This document shows, piece by piece, positions 27,208 through 35,948 of a DNA stretch of 64,000 nucleotides (the first letter of the stretch is position 1; every line of letters starts with the position of its first letter). A model generated the notes under the pieces. The model made no database searches. It saw only the letters and a program-made list of their open reading frames with translations, and was not told where the DNA came from. This DNA comes from Ruegeria aquimaris. Its GTDB lineage: Bacteria > Pseudomonadota > Alphaproteobacteria > Rhodobacterales > Rhodobacteraceae. Position numbers and translations under genes: made by a program. The stretch lies in the NCBI RefSeq assembly GCF_025751555.1, contig NZ_JAOWLB010000009.1, positions 62,001-126,000 on the forward strand, in the 5' to 3' direction.

Positions 27208-27681
27208 ATGAACACCTTCAAGACCTTCCTGGGCGGCGTCGCCCTGTCCGTCGCGCTGGCCACCTCGGCCCTGGCCGCCGGTGTCGAGCTGAACGCAAGC
27301 TCGACCGGCCTGGCGATGCAGGGCTATGACCCGGTGGCCTATTTCACCGACGGTCACCCGGTCAAAGGCAGCTACAAGATCACCACGCTTCACAACGAGG
27401 CGCTGTACCGCTTTGCATCCGAAGAGCACAAGGCCGCGTTCGAGGCCAACCCGGAAGCCTACCTGCCGGCCTATGGCGGCTATTGCGCCTTTGGCGCGGC
27501 GCTGGGCTTCAAGTTCGATGGCGACCCGAACAACTGGAAAATCGTCGACAACCAGCTGTACCTGAACCTGTCGGACGAGATCCAGGCCAAGTGGGAAGAG
27601 GACGTCCCCGGCTATATCGTGAAGGCCGACGCCAACTGGACCGACATCGCCGACAAGGCCCCGGCGGAACTGCAGAAGTAA
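27208..27681 (+). CDS. Exported YHS-domain protein
   Basis: 157 aa. A signal peptide (to about residue 22, ALAAG) is followed by a YHS-type domain: MQGYDPVAYFTDGHPVKGS, a helix SEEHKAAFEANPEAYLPAYGGYCAFG, then a basic beta stretch. YHS domains often bind metal or sit near copper proteins; the function here is unknown. ATG 27208 is preferred over 27202 because GAAAGG lies 7 nt upstream. It is followed by a strong terminator. Confidence 0.85.
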   Translation: MNTFKTFLGGVALSVALATSALAAGVELNASSTGLAMQGYDPVAYFTDGHPVKGSYKITTLHNEALYRFASEEHKAAFEANPEAYLPAYGGYCAFGAALGFKFDGDPNNWKIVDNQLYLNLSDEIQAKWEEDVPGYIVKADANWTDIADKAPAELQK

Positions 27682-27697
27682 GCCGATTGACACTCGG

Positions 27698-27738
27698 GAA
27701 ACCGGCGGCAGAGCGATCTGCCGCCGGTTTTCTTTTTG
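27698..27738 (+). terminator. Intrinsic terminator after the YHS gene
   Basis: A perfect GC-rich stem (arms 27698-27712 and 27717-27731, loop GCGA) is followed by a T-rich tail (TTTTCTTTTT), 16 bp after the YHS stop. Confidence 0.9.
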
Positions 27739-28195
27739 GAACGGTGGTGAGCAGAGATACGTTTCGGCCCTGTGTTGGATTTGCTGTGCGGGGAAATGCG
27801 GCGCCGGATACCGGGATTCCCATCGCACACCGAATGCCTGTCAAACTGTCAGCAAAAGACACAAACCACGAGGGCGGCGGGCACAATTGTGGCGAGGACT
27901 GCCAAATATGGAAGCCGCCTGCGCCGCGTGATTTTTAATCTTTCGGAGGGCTCTGAAACACGTGGGACATATGCATTGGTATGTTCATTCAACAAATCGA
28001 AGCGAGCCATCTGAACATTCCCTGGAGTTGTTGCCATTCATCCGGGATCGGGCCGGATGCTCCCAGTTTGCGTTTGCGCCGCGAAAGGATCGCTTACCGA
28101 ACATCAGGGCGATTGTGGAAATCGATAACGCGCCGTGAAAAAAGCGCTTATTGTCCCAAGGACAACGTCAATTCGACGACTGGGAACGTGGCGAG
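27739..28195 (+). other. Non-coding gap between YHS gene and regulator remnant
   Basis: About 460 bp with no credible gene on either strand; short open frames show no recognisable protein character. The base composition falls relative to the flanks (for example around 27945-28010), consistent with the edge of a region of foreign or decayed DNA. Confidence 0.5.
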
Positions 28196-28460
28196 GTGGC
28201 TGACCCAGGAAAGGTCAAAGCGCGGATACGTTTGTTGGGCGGCTTCGAGATGACTGCGCCCGATGGGGTTCCTGTGGCGATCTCCGGGCGCAAGATCCAG
28301 GGGCTTCTTTCCATCCTTGCCTTGTCGCCGGGTCTGACGGCGAGCCGCGACCGGCTGGTCGGGCTGTTATGGTCGGATCGTGACGACGACCATTCGCGCG
28401 CAGCCTGCGTCAGGCGCTTGTTGTGCTGAGTGGAATGCCCCAGCTGACTAGGTCCACCGT
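28196..28460 (+). pseudogene. Truncated, frameshifted SARP/BTAD-type regulator
   Basis: From GTG 28196 the frame encodes KARIRLLGGFEMTAPDG, ISGRKIQGLLSILALSPG and RDRLVGLLWSDRDDDHSRA, the start of a SARP (OmpR-like HTH plus BTAD) regulator. The next residues in this frame (ACVRRLLC, stop) are wrong, but one base over the sequence reads SLRQALVVLSGMPQLTR, the normal continuation. So there is one frameshift near 28399, and then the gene is cut off by an IS3-type fragment at about 28450. Confidence 0.75.
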
Positions 28461-28723
28461 TATGTCTAGGGAACGGAGGACAAAGAATGGCAAACAAGCG
28501 GCACAAGCCCGAGGAGATAGTTCAGAAGTTACGTCAGGTTGATGTGCTTGTCGGCCAGGGGATGCAGCGTGTGGATGCGATCCGCGAAGTGCACATTACC
28601 GAGCAGACCTATTACCGATGGCGCAAGCAGTATGGCGGTATGGGAAGCGACAAACTCAAGGAACTCAAACGGCTCCAGAAAGAGAATGAACGGCTTCGGA
28701 AAGCCGTGTCGGACCTGACCCTA
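28450..28723 (+). mobile_element. IS3-family orfA fragment (truncated)
   Basis: ATG 28487 opens MANKRHKPEEIVQKLRQVDV... with ITEQTYYRWRKQYGGM and a leucine-rich tail (LKELKRLQKENERLRKAVSDLTL). This is the HTH plus leucine zipper of IS3-group OrfA. GGAGGA precedes the start. The homology stops at about 28723, before the normal C-terminus, where phage sequence begins in another frame; orfB is missing. The frame continues to 29020 only as a chimera. Confidence 0.8.
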
Positions 28724-29009
28724 CCAGCCGCAGGAACGTCAGCTTGCGATCCAGAAGAAGAAAGGCACGCTGGTCGATCGGGCGCGGGCGGGAACGCTGG
28801 TGTTTCGGCTCGCGCGGCAGGAGCGGGATGTCTGGGTCACCCGGCCCGGACGGGTGGCGGCCCTGTTGGCGGCGCAGATCTCGGCAGAGGTGGAACGACA
28901 GACCGGGGCATCGGTCACGATCGAAACCGCGATCCTGCAGAGGGTGCTGGAAGCCCATGTCCGAGACCAGCTCGACGCCCTCGCAGATCTCCGGGTCTCC
29001 CTCGGATGA
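28724..29009 (+). pseudogene. Phage terminase small-subunit (Nu1-like) 3' fragment
   Basis: In the frame ending at TGA 29007-29009 the sequence reads QLAIQKKKGTLVDRARAGTL, VFRLARQERDVWVTRPGRVA, ALLAAQISAEVERQTG and VLEAHVRDQLDALADL. This matches the C-terminal part of Nu1/GpNu1-type DNA packaging proteins. The N-terminal HTH part is missing because of the junction with IS3 sequence. It overlaps the start of the large-subunit fragment by 53 bp, the normal phage order. Confidence 0.6.
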
Positions 29010-29595
29010 TGGTGATCTGACCGACACCGACCTGACCAAAGGTCTCGACCTCAGCTTCGATGGCGCCGCGGACATTCTGCGCGCCTGGTCCAGGGGTTTG
29101 CGGCCCGACCCGAACCTGACGGTGTCGGAATGGGCAGATCAGCACCGCTGGCTCAGTTCCCGCGCTTCGGCCGAGCCGGGACGGTACCGGACCGCCCGCA
29201 CGCCCTATCTGCGGGCCATCATGGATGCGCTGAGCCCGGGCCATCCGGCGCAGCGCATCAGCTTCATGAAGGCCGCACAGGTCGGGGCCACAGAGGCTGG
29301 CAACAACTGGATCGGCTTTGTCATCCATCATGCACCCGGCCCGATGCTGGCTGTGCTGCCGATGGTCGAGATGGCCAAGCGCTCCTCGCGCGGTCGGATT
29401 GATCCGCTCATCGCTGACAGCCCGGCGCTGCGAGACCGGGTCAACCCGGCCCGGTCGCGTGACGCGGGCAATTCGATGCTGTCGAAGGGTATTGTCGATT
29501 GTGCGGTTTCCCGCTCATTTCGGACCGAGCGGGTTGATCCTACACCCTCGTTTCGTATTCAGGAACGAACGAAGTTAAAATTGGATTTGTCCTGA
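28957..29595 (+). pseudogene. Truncated phage terminase large subunit (GpA family)
   Basis: From ATG 28957 the frame encodes the N-terminal segment of a GpA-type terminase: WADQHRWLSSRASAEPGRYR, TPYLRAIMDALSPGHPAQRI, SFMKAAQVGATEAGNNWIGF (Walker A-like) and PMLAVLPMVEMAKRSSRGRI. Homology ends near 29488 (GNSMLSKG). The last about 35 residues are unrelated, and about three quarters of the protein is missing. It cannot package DNA; it marks a dead prophage remnant. Confidence 0.75.
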
Positions 29596-30498
29596 ATGGA
29601 TAACCAAAATACACGCATTCGCATAGTTCGCGCGCTATGCTTGGCGCTTGTCTGCCTTTGGATCTCCGGTGCAACCACTATGGCAGCTGTCTCCTGCAAT
29701 GCGTCACTTGTGCAGGGATCGTCTGTTCATACAGCCCACGCAATGCCAGCCAGCAGCGTCATGCCCAAGATTGGCGAAGCCGCCGGACCGAGCCGGGATC
29801 GGGCGATCGTCAAGGAAATCCTGAAGGGAAACTTTCCCAGTTTCATAAAGGATCTGGTGCCTTTGACGCTCACAGGTATTGGATCGACCGGCAAGAAGAT
29901 CTCAGTCACCTTGTGCGTCACACCTGAATACCTCGCCGTTGGCAACGACCGGGACTTCATTCGGGTTCCACTGGGGTTGCCTGCAGCCGCACATCTTGCC
30001 ATGGAAATGGGATATGTGCTTCCCACAACCAAGATTGTCGATGCGATTTACCAGCAGGCAGCGGCGCGTGTTTCGCCCAGTCCCATGAACCCGACATCGC
30101 AGATGACGACGACGTCGTACTTCGTCGACCACAACCGGACAATTGAAAAACAACTGTCCGAAGTAAGGGGATCGATGCACGTGCTTTCGGCTGGGCACAA
30201 GAAGGATCTGGTGCTGTCCAACCGGCTCAAATCCAAGCCGGGGAGTGTGGCAATTTATGGTTGGCACCGAAAGAACGGCAAGCCTATCCAGCCGCTCAGT
30301 ACGGTACATGGAGCAGAATATGCCGATTACAGCCACGGCGTCCGGCTGATTAGCAAAATGGCCTACGTGGATGGTCGCCCCGTTTTGCTGAGCGAAATCA
30401 TGCGTGATCGAGAACTTTCACAACTGATCAGCAACGAAGGACCTATCGAAGACATCGTGGCCCTGATGCAAAGCTACGCACGGATCGCGGCAAACTAG
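29596..30498 (+). CDS. Secreted hypothetical protein
   Basis: 300 aa. A signal peptide (residues about 1-31: RIVRALCLALVCLWISGATTMAA) is followed by a mature domain of about 265 residues with mixed alpha/beta character, three Cys in total outside the leader at most, and HGAEYADYSHGVRLISKMAYVDG near the end. I do not recognise the family. No good Shine-Dalgarno precedes ATG 29596. GC is lower than the core genes, and it directly abuts phage debris, suggesting acquisition. It ends 5 bp from the convergent SUMF1-type gene. Confidence 0.7.
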   Translation: MDNQNTRIRIVRALCLALVCLWISGATTMAAVSCNASLVQGSSVHTAHAMPASSVMPKIGEAAGPSRDRAIVKEILKGNFPSFIKDLVPLTLTGIGSTGKKISVTLCVTPEYLAVGNDRDFIRVPLGLPAAAHLAMEMGYVLPTTKIVDAIYQQAAARVSPSPMNPTSQMTTTSYFVDHNRTIEKQLSEVRGSMHVLSAGHKKDLVLSNRLKSKPGSVAIYGWHRKNGKPIQPLSTVHGAEYADYSHGVRLISKMAYVDGRPVLLSEIMRDRELSQLISNEGPIEDIVALMQSYARIAAN

Positions 30499-30503
30499 AC
30501 CTG

Positions 30504-31487
30504 CTAGTCGATCGTCTTGCAGCATCTGAATCCGAGGTGATAGTTCGCGTGGCTTGAAGGGCTCATGACCCGCGTCCCATGCCAGTAGGGTGCGCGCCAA
30601 CGACACCAATCGGGATGGGCATAGTAGCGATCGAAGATAAACCAGCTGCCTTTCATCTCGGTCACGCCCAAGGTACGGCTGCCGGCACTGGCCATCTGGT
30701 CCGGCGACAACGGCAGGTTCATGTGTTCGGCCGCGTTGCCATGTTGGTCATAGACCCCCAAGGGACTCTTGCAGCCCGGGAAACTGCCTGTCGGATAAGT
30801 ATTCGATCCGCAACTGTTGAACCCGCCCCCGCCGCAAGACGCGCTTTTCTGGCTTGCGGCAGCACAGATGCCCCGTTGATAGGCGTTGCCATAGGCCCAG
30901 TTCTTGCTGGCGCCATATTGGGCATTATGCGCCTTTTGCATCGCCGCCACGGACCCCAGTCCGAACCGGTAGTCAGGGGGTTCGAGCGCCCCTGCACAAG
31001 CCCCCTCCCATTCATGCGCATCGCATAGCCGCTTGCCGACCGCCGCGCAGATCTCTGCCGCTTCCCGCGCCTTGACCCAGACCACGGGATAGGTGCAGGG
31101 GATGTTGGGAAATTCGAACTGGTCGATGCAGACCTTTGCGTCAGACGGTTTCTCTCGCCGCGGATCATAGAGCGGTGCCATGTAGCGGTCGCCGCAGATG
31201 CGGCGGTTCTGTGCATTCTCGTATCCCGATGCTCCTCCGGGTACCCGCGCCTGACAGTCCTGTGGTGTCATCGGGTGCTTCGTGATCCGGGGATTTCCCT
31301 GACCGATGTAACCGGATCTTTGAAAGATCGCCCGAACCTCCTGCATCTGCGCGGAAGTCAATCGGTGCACATTTGCCAGCTGGCTGAACAGTGTCTCGTT
31401 GGCCTCCTGCAATGTCTCGCCATTCATCACAGACGCAAGCGAGAACAGAAAGCCCGCCGCGACGAGAGACAGCCTGCGCGGTTTCAT
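30504..31487 (-). CDS. Secreted SUMF1/FGE-type (formylglycine-generating-enzyme-like) protein
   Basis: 327 aa. A signal peptide (about 23 residues) is followed by an about 100-residue helical linker and a SUMF1/EgtB/PvdO-type fold: VCIDQFEFPNIPCTYPVVWV, AAEICAAVGKRLCDAHEWEG, GVYDQHGNAAEHMNLPL and GFRCCKTID at the end, the typical FGE closing motif. It is rich in Cys. Active FGE uses a copper-binding Cys pair; whether it is catalytic or a structural relative is unknown. Start 31487 overlaps the stop of the upstream gene (ATGA), so the two are coupled. Confidence 0.82.
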   Translation of the reverse strand: MKPRRLSLVAAGFLFSLASVMNGETLQEANETLFSQLANVHRLTSAQMQEVRAIFQRSGYIGQGNPRITKHPMTPQDCQARVPGGASGYENAQNRRICGDRYMAPLYDPRREKPSDAKVCIDQFEFPNIPCTYPVVWVKAREAAEICAAVGKRLCDAHEWEGACAGALEPPDYRFGLGSVAAMQKAHNAQYGASKNWAYGNAYQRGICAAASQKSASCGGGGFNSCGSNTYPTGSFPGCKSPLGVYDQHGNAAEHMNLPLSPDQMASAGSRTLGVTEMKGSWFIFDRYYAHPDWCRWRAPYWHGTRVMSPSSHANYHLGFRCCKTID

Positions 31488-33244
31488 TTCACGGCCTCCT
31501 TCTTCATTACGTAGAACAGGTCCCTGTTGTCGGGATATCCGATGAACCGTGGCAGGACCTTTCCGCCGGGCATCTTCTTGTCGATCAATCCCATACCGGG
31601 CACGATGTGAGCGACATGGATCTTGCCTCCGCGCGGCACGTAGAGGCCGAGATAGGTATGCTCCAGCGCATTCATGTCCAGCAACATGGCATAGCGGCAC
31701 CCATAGGCCTGAAATGTACGCGTCATGGCTGAAGGCGTCGCCGTTGAAAAATAGCCGTACAAGAGGTATTGCGTCTGCCCGGTCTCGACGAGGCACCCCC
31801 CTGCGCGCAGCGTGCGCAACTGGGCATCGGCCGACCCCGACCAGTTGCCGCCCCCCCATTGCGTCACGAGGTTTCCGGGCACGCCCTGCCCCGTTGCCGC
31901 ATCGAACTCCACAAGTGGTACGCCGTTCTGGCGGGCAAACCGGATCAGCGGCAGCAGAGCATTGTCCGCCTCCTGCCAGGTCTTCATGTGAACCGTGCCG
32001 TCATTCAGCACGATAATCGTCGAGAGATCGGGCTGCAACTTGCTGAAGATCACACCGTTCTCGATGAAGCCATAGTGGTGGCCCATGTTGTAGGTGGCCA
32101 TCTCTCCGAACTTGAAGGCGCCATGCTGCCGCTTGAAGCCACCGGTGAAGGTGGCGATGGTCCGGTTCGCCGCGACCGGGTTGACCATGCCCAGACGCAC
32201 CAGAGGGGCTGTAGAGGATATCCCGTCAGGCCCCGGCAGGCCGCGCGGACGCGCCGATGCAGAGGGACGGGGCGACCAGCCAACGCCCGGATGATCCGTG
32301 CCCAGCGCAAAACCGATGTCGAAGGCCGACAAGTCAAAGGCGACCATGTACCCCGTAGCGTTGGCTTCGACTGCATCGAGCCGATTCACCTTTCCCGGGC
32401 CACTCAAAACCGAACGCGCTATGGCGCCCGGTTGGAACGCGCTGGCAAACACGCCGTGCAGGCCGGTCACCGGATACCAAGCGCCAACTGCCATGCGGCC
32501 GTTCTCGGCCCCGGTCACGGCTATGTCCAGAAGTGTACCTATCACCGGTCTCTGATCCTCGGGGGCTTCGATCAGCATCGGCGGTGGGCCGACAGGGTTC
32601 ACCGAGCCACCGTTTCCGGCCTCGACCGGGCTGACCTCGAGCTCGGAATCCTTGAAGAAGGTTCCGCGCACGAAACCGACAATGGTTTCGCCGCCCCAGA
32701 TATTGTCGCGCAGGAACTCTGCCGTCGCTTCCAGACTGGTGCGGGCTCCGGTCGACTTGACCCGAAGGAACGCCGCTCCCCCACAGACCGGAGCATAGGG
32801 CAACCCGGTCCGTCTTGCGGCTTCCAGCTCGGCCAGCCCGAAATTGCAGGACACGGCCCCCTCTGGTCCGGCCAGAACCAGTGCATGTCCTTGGTTGTTC
32901 AAAGACAGGGACATGTCGTCCGGCACGGGGATTTCAATGTGGTAGCTCTGAAGCGGAGTGCCCTTGGCATCGACCTTCTGCAACAGGTACCAAGCGCCGA
33001 TCGCGGGGTTGAGCGATACCAGTACAAGGCTGCCTGCGCCGTCCGGCAAGGAGACAGACCTGGTTTCGCGGAAGGGCTGCAAATCAAGCACTGTCTTGGG
33101 CGCTACCGCTTCGTAGTCCGCACGCTGCCTGGCGAGCGCCTCGGGGGGGGATTGGGCAAAGACGGGTACCGCATCCCAGGCCAACGCCAAAAGCGCAGCC
33201 ATTGCCAACAGCCTTTTGGGGTCGGATCTGAGAAACAGGGTCAT
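31484..33244 (-). CDS. Large exported protein, possibly phosphodiester-glycosidase-like
   Basis: 586 aa. ATG 33244 follows a perfect AGGAGG; a signal peptide ends near FAQS. The C-terminal half has TFTGGFKRQHGAFKFGEMATYNMG, IIVLNDGTVHMKTWQ, a TGQTQYLLYGYFST segment and DMNALEHTYLGLYV. This Gly-rich pattern is faintly like NAGPA/phosphodiester glycosidase (DUF2233) proteins, but I cannot claim it. Acts in the periplasm or at the surface. Coupled to the SUMF1-type gene by an ATGA overlap, and located in a glycan cluster. Confidence 0.6.
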   Translation of the reverse strand: MTLFLRSDPKRLLAMAALLALAWDAVPVFAQSPPEALARQRADYEAVAPKTVLDLQPFRETRSVSLPDGAGSLVLVSLNPAIGAWYLLQKVDAKGTPLQSYHIEIPVPDDMSLSLNNQGHALVLAGPEGAVSCNFGLAELEAARRTGLPYAPVCGGAAFLRVKSTGARTSLEATAEFLRDNIWGGETIVGFVRGTFFKDSELEVSPVEAGNGGSVNPVGPPPMLIEAPEDQRPVIGTLLDIAVTGAENGRMAVGAWYPVTGLHGVFASAFQPGAIARSVLSGPGKVNRLDAVEANATGYMVAFDLSAFDIGFALGTDHPGVGWSPRPSASARPRGLPGPDGISSTAPLVRLGMVNPVAANRTIATFTGGFKRQHGAFKFGEMATYNMGHHYGFIENGVIFSKLQPDLSTIIVLNDGTVHMKTWQEADNALLPLIRFARQNGVPLVEFDAATGQGVPGNLVTQWGGGNWSGSADAQLRTLRAGGCLVETGQTQYLLYGYFSTATPSAMTRTFQAYGCRYAMLLDMNALEHTYLGLYVPRGGKIHVAHIVPGMGLIDKKMPGGKVLPRFIGYPDNRDLFYVMKKEAVK

Positions 33245-33267
33245 CAAGCCTCCTTTCCCGCTTGAAT

Positions 33268-34302
33268 CTAGAGCACCAAACGAAGCAGCTTCAGAGCGCC
33301 GCGCTTCCACGGGACGCGGTGGGTCACGCCCGATGTCGTAGATATCCTGTCATGGTTTTCCACGTACCAGTCGTAGTTGCGGATCAGCGCCTCTTCGTTC
33401 GAGTAGCGCGGTGCATAGCCCAACCGGTCGGTGATCTTGTCGATGCTGACGAAACTGTCCTTGCCGGCGGTCTCGTAGATCCACTTGTAGAGCGGCGACA
33501 GGCCCACGGCTTCGAGCGCCCGCAACGTCCAGATGGCCGGAGCGGAAGGTAGGCCGACGATCCGCTTGCCATGCCCCGCACGGTCGAGTACCGCCTGAAA
33601 GCTTTCGCGCAGGCTGCCATAGCGCGCGGCACCTACGTTGAACGTGTCGTTGACGCGATCCTCGTCTGCCGTGGCGCACAGGAGCACCGCCTGATTCAGG
33701 TCTTCGACATCCAGCAGTTGATACAGATTGTTGCCCGATCCCAGAACCGGAAAGCCATGCCCCCCATAGGCGAAATCATAAAGGAGCTCGAAGGCGCCCA
33801 GTCGCTCGGGACCGACAAAGGATTTGGGCCGCAGCACCGGCAGACACAGCCCCCTTTTTCGGAACTCGGAGCACGCTTTTTCGGCCAGAACCTTGGACTC
33901 ACCATAAGGCCCGACCCCGTGCATCGGGTCATCCTCGGTCAATGGATGATGGTCAGGGACCCCATAGACAGCCGTGCTGGAGATGTGAATAAAGCGACTG
34001 ATGCCTTTCTGAATCGCCGTTTCCAGAAGCATGCGGGTTCCATCGACATTGGTAGAACGTATCTCTGATGGTATGCTCAGCGGCAAGGCCGCGGCGCAGT
34101 GGACAACCACGTCCACATCTTCGAAAGCTTCGTCGTGACGGCCTTGATCACGAATGTCGGCTTGCAAGACGCAGATCCGATCCGCTTCGGGGTAGTTGAA
34201 GGGGGCAATGTCGTAGCTGCGCACCCGATGCCCGCCAGCCAGTAGGTGGCGAACTAGATTGATACCCATGAAACCGGCACCGCCGGTGACGAGAAAGTTC
34301 AT
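33268..34302 (-). CDS. NAD-dependent epimerase/dehydratase
   Basis: 344 aa, extended SDR. Residues 7-13 have GGAGFMG (NAD loop), ISSTAVYG and YGESK (catalytic Tyr-x3-Lys), then a substrate domain. Converts a nucleotide sugar or polyprenyl-linked sugar (UDP-glucose 4-epimerase-like). It lies upstream of the two secreted-protein genes with 23 bp between, so it is likely the first gene of that operon, and is divergent from the HAD-UbiA fusion. Confidence 0.88.
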   Translation of the reverse strand: MNFLVTGGAGFMGINLVRHLLAGGHRVRSYDIAPFNYPEADRICVLQADIRDQGRHDEAFEDVDVVVHCAAALPLSIPSEIRSTNVDGTRMLLETAIQKGISRFIHISSTAVYGVPDHHPLTEDDPMHGVGPYGESKVLAEKACSEFRKRGLCLPVLRPKSFVGPERLGAFELLYDFAYGGHGFPVLGSGNNLYQLLDVEDLNQAVLLCATADEDRVNDTFNVGAARYGSLRESFQAVLDRAGHGKRIVGLPSAPAIWTLRALEAVGLSPLYKWIYETAGKDSFVSIDKITDRLGYAPRYSNEEALIRNYDWYVENHDRISTTSGVTHRVPWKRGALKLLRLVL

Positions 34303-34399
34303 CTTTTCCCTTTTCGACCGGCCCTATCCGAAAAACCGATCTGCAACAGCAACGCTCGTTTTCGTCGTCAAGCCTGACGCACGCACCCATCTTGAAAAC

Positions 34400-34413
34400 A
34401 TGATCTGAATCAA
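34400..34413. promoter_or_regulatory. Probable FNR/FnrL box between epimerase and HAD-UbiA genes
   Basis: ATGAT-CTGA-ATCAA matches 9 of 10 bases of TTGAT-N4-ATCAA. It lies 98 bp before the epimerase start and 102 bp before ATG 34515. Activation geometry (start about 41 bp from the box centre) would allow either gene to use it, and would exclude the earlier ATG at 34437. Confidence 0.45.
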
Positions 34414-34514
34414 GAACAGGACGAGAATATCCGAAGATGGTGTCAATTAAGGAAGGGAAGCGAAAGATACCGCGAGGCCAGCGACAGGAAACATTCGGGG
34501 AGAAACAGCGGTCA

Positions 34515-35948
34515 ATGGAAGGACAGATCAAGGACCAGAACTCCGAGACGACTCCGCTTGTACTGGATGTCGATGGAACGCTCCTGCGCACCGACCTGCT
34601 GCTCGAGACAATCTGGGCCGCGCTGGCGCACAACACCGTTGCTGCCTTGCGGATCATCTTCCGGAACCTTGCAAAACCCCAGTTGTTGAAAAGGGAGCTC
34701 CTGACCATTGCCCGCCCGGACATCGCCCTTTTGCCCGCAAGGCAGGAGGTTCTGGACATGGCGCAAGCGGTGAAATCGCAGGGAGGCACGGTGCACCTGG
34801 CCTCGGGAGCGGACAAGGAATTGGTCGACGCCGTCGCAGAACGTTTCGACATTCAGGGACCCAACTGGGGGACGACCCCGGAACGAAACCTGACACTCGA
34901 AGAAAAGGCGGCACTGATTTGCGACAGGCTTGGTCCCGAAGGGTATGATTATGCGGGAAACTCCTGGGCCGACCTGCCGTCCTGGAAATCCGCGAGGCGG
35001 ATCATCGCGGTTGCGCCCGGCGCGCGGTTGAAGGCCGAAATCGACCGGATAGGCAAGCCAATTCAGATTTTGGTGGACGGTTGGACTCTGCGGGACGCGC
35101 TTGGCGAAATGCGATTGTTGCAGTGGATCAAGAACCTGCTTGTTTTGCTTCCGATGCTGGCCAGCCTGCCGGCAAGTCCACATGTCGTTCTAAAGGTACT
35201 TGCCGCGACCCTGAGCTTTGGCTTGGCGGCCTCTGCAATTTACATCTTCAATGATCTGACCGATCTGGACTCCGATCGCCGTCATCCGGAAAAAAAGGAA
35301 CGTCCAATAGCCTCGGGGCGATTGCCGATCTCCGTGGCAATGGGGCTCGGCATCGTCTTGGTTGTCCTGTCTTGGAGCCTGGCGCTTGCGGTGGGTCCAT
35401 GGGTCTGGGCCACGATCGTCCTCTACATGGTGCTCAACCTGGCCTATTCCCTGTCCCTGAAAAGGAAGCGCTGGATCGACGTCGTCGTGCTGGCAGCGTT
35501 CTTTCTGATCCGCTTTTTGACGGGCGCAATTGCCGCCGATGTAGTTGTTCCCCCGCTGTTTCTTGGCTTCGTGTTCGCAGTCTTTCTATCGCTTGCCTGC
35601 GTCAAACGACTGACCGCACTTGCTCGAAGTCGGAGCAAAGAGCGTCTGCCCGGCCGCGGGTATCGGCCGGCGGACGCGCGCAACCTGCAGATCCTCGCTT
35701 ACGGCAGTGCCCTTTTTTCCATTGTCCTTTTTCTTTTGGCCACCTTGCCAGCAGGAGCAGTGCCGGATGTCAGCACACCACTGTTGATGTCACTCTCCAT
35801 GCTACCGTTCGGTGTTTGGCTTGTCCGGATAATCTGGCTCAGTTTCCAGGGCCGCGAAGACTATGATCCTGTGGTCTTCGTCACCCACGACAGGGTCGGA
35901 TTGGGCATGCTGGCCCTCTCAATACTCATCGTTCTAATTTCTCTTTGA
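34515..35948 (+). CDS. HAD-domain/UbiA prenyltransferase fusion (DPPR-synthase-like)
   Basis: 477 aa from ATG 34515. The N-terminal HAD phosphatase-like domain has LVLDVDGTLLRTD (residues 15-27, nucleophile Asp18) and SGADKELVDAVAE. It is followed by a UbiA-type transferase with about nine helices and the polyprenyl-binding motifs NDLTDLDSDRRHP and YSLSLKRKRWIDV...RFLTGAIAADV. The second half resembles decaprenyl-phosphate phosphoribosyltransferase. It probably makes and dephosphorylates a polyprenyl-phospho-ribose donor for envelope arabinose/ribose. ATG 34437 would add 26 residues. Confidence 0.85.
   Translation: MEGQIKDQNSETTPLVLDVDGTLLRTDLLLETIWAALAHNTVAALRIIFRNLAKPQLLKRELLTIARPDIALLPARQEVLDMAQAVKSQGGTVHLASGADKELVDAVAERFDIQGPNWGTTPERNLTLEEKAALICDRLGPEGYDYAGNSWADLPSWKSARRIIAVAPGARLKAEIDRIGKPIQILVDGWTLRDALGEMRLLQWIKNLLVLLPMLASLPASPHVVLKVLAATLSFGLAASAIYIFNDLTDLDSDRRHPEKKERPIASGRLPISVAMGLGIVLVVLSWSLALAVGPWVWATIVLYMVLNLAYSLSLKRKRWIDVVVLAAFFLIRFLTGAIAADVVVPPLFLGFVFAVFLSLACVKRLTALARSRSKERLPGRGYRPADARNLQILAYGSALFSIVLFLLATLPAGAVPDVSTPLLMSLSMLPFGVWLVRIIWLSFQGREDYDPVVFVTHDRVGLGMLALSILIVLISL

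Noticed and set aside
28487-29020. Single 177-codon gene starting as an IS3 orfA
   Set aside because: The start is IS3 OrfA but after about 28723 the frame is unrelated to it; the true coding of that DNA is a terminase fragment in another frame. It is a chimera, not a gene.
28724-29595. Active prophage packaging module
   Set aside because: Both terminase subunits are truncated and no portal, capsid or tail genes follow.
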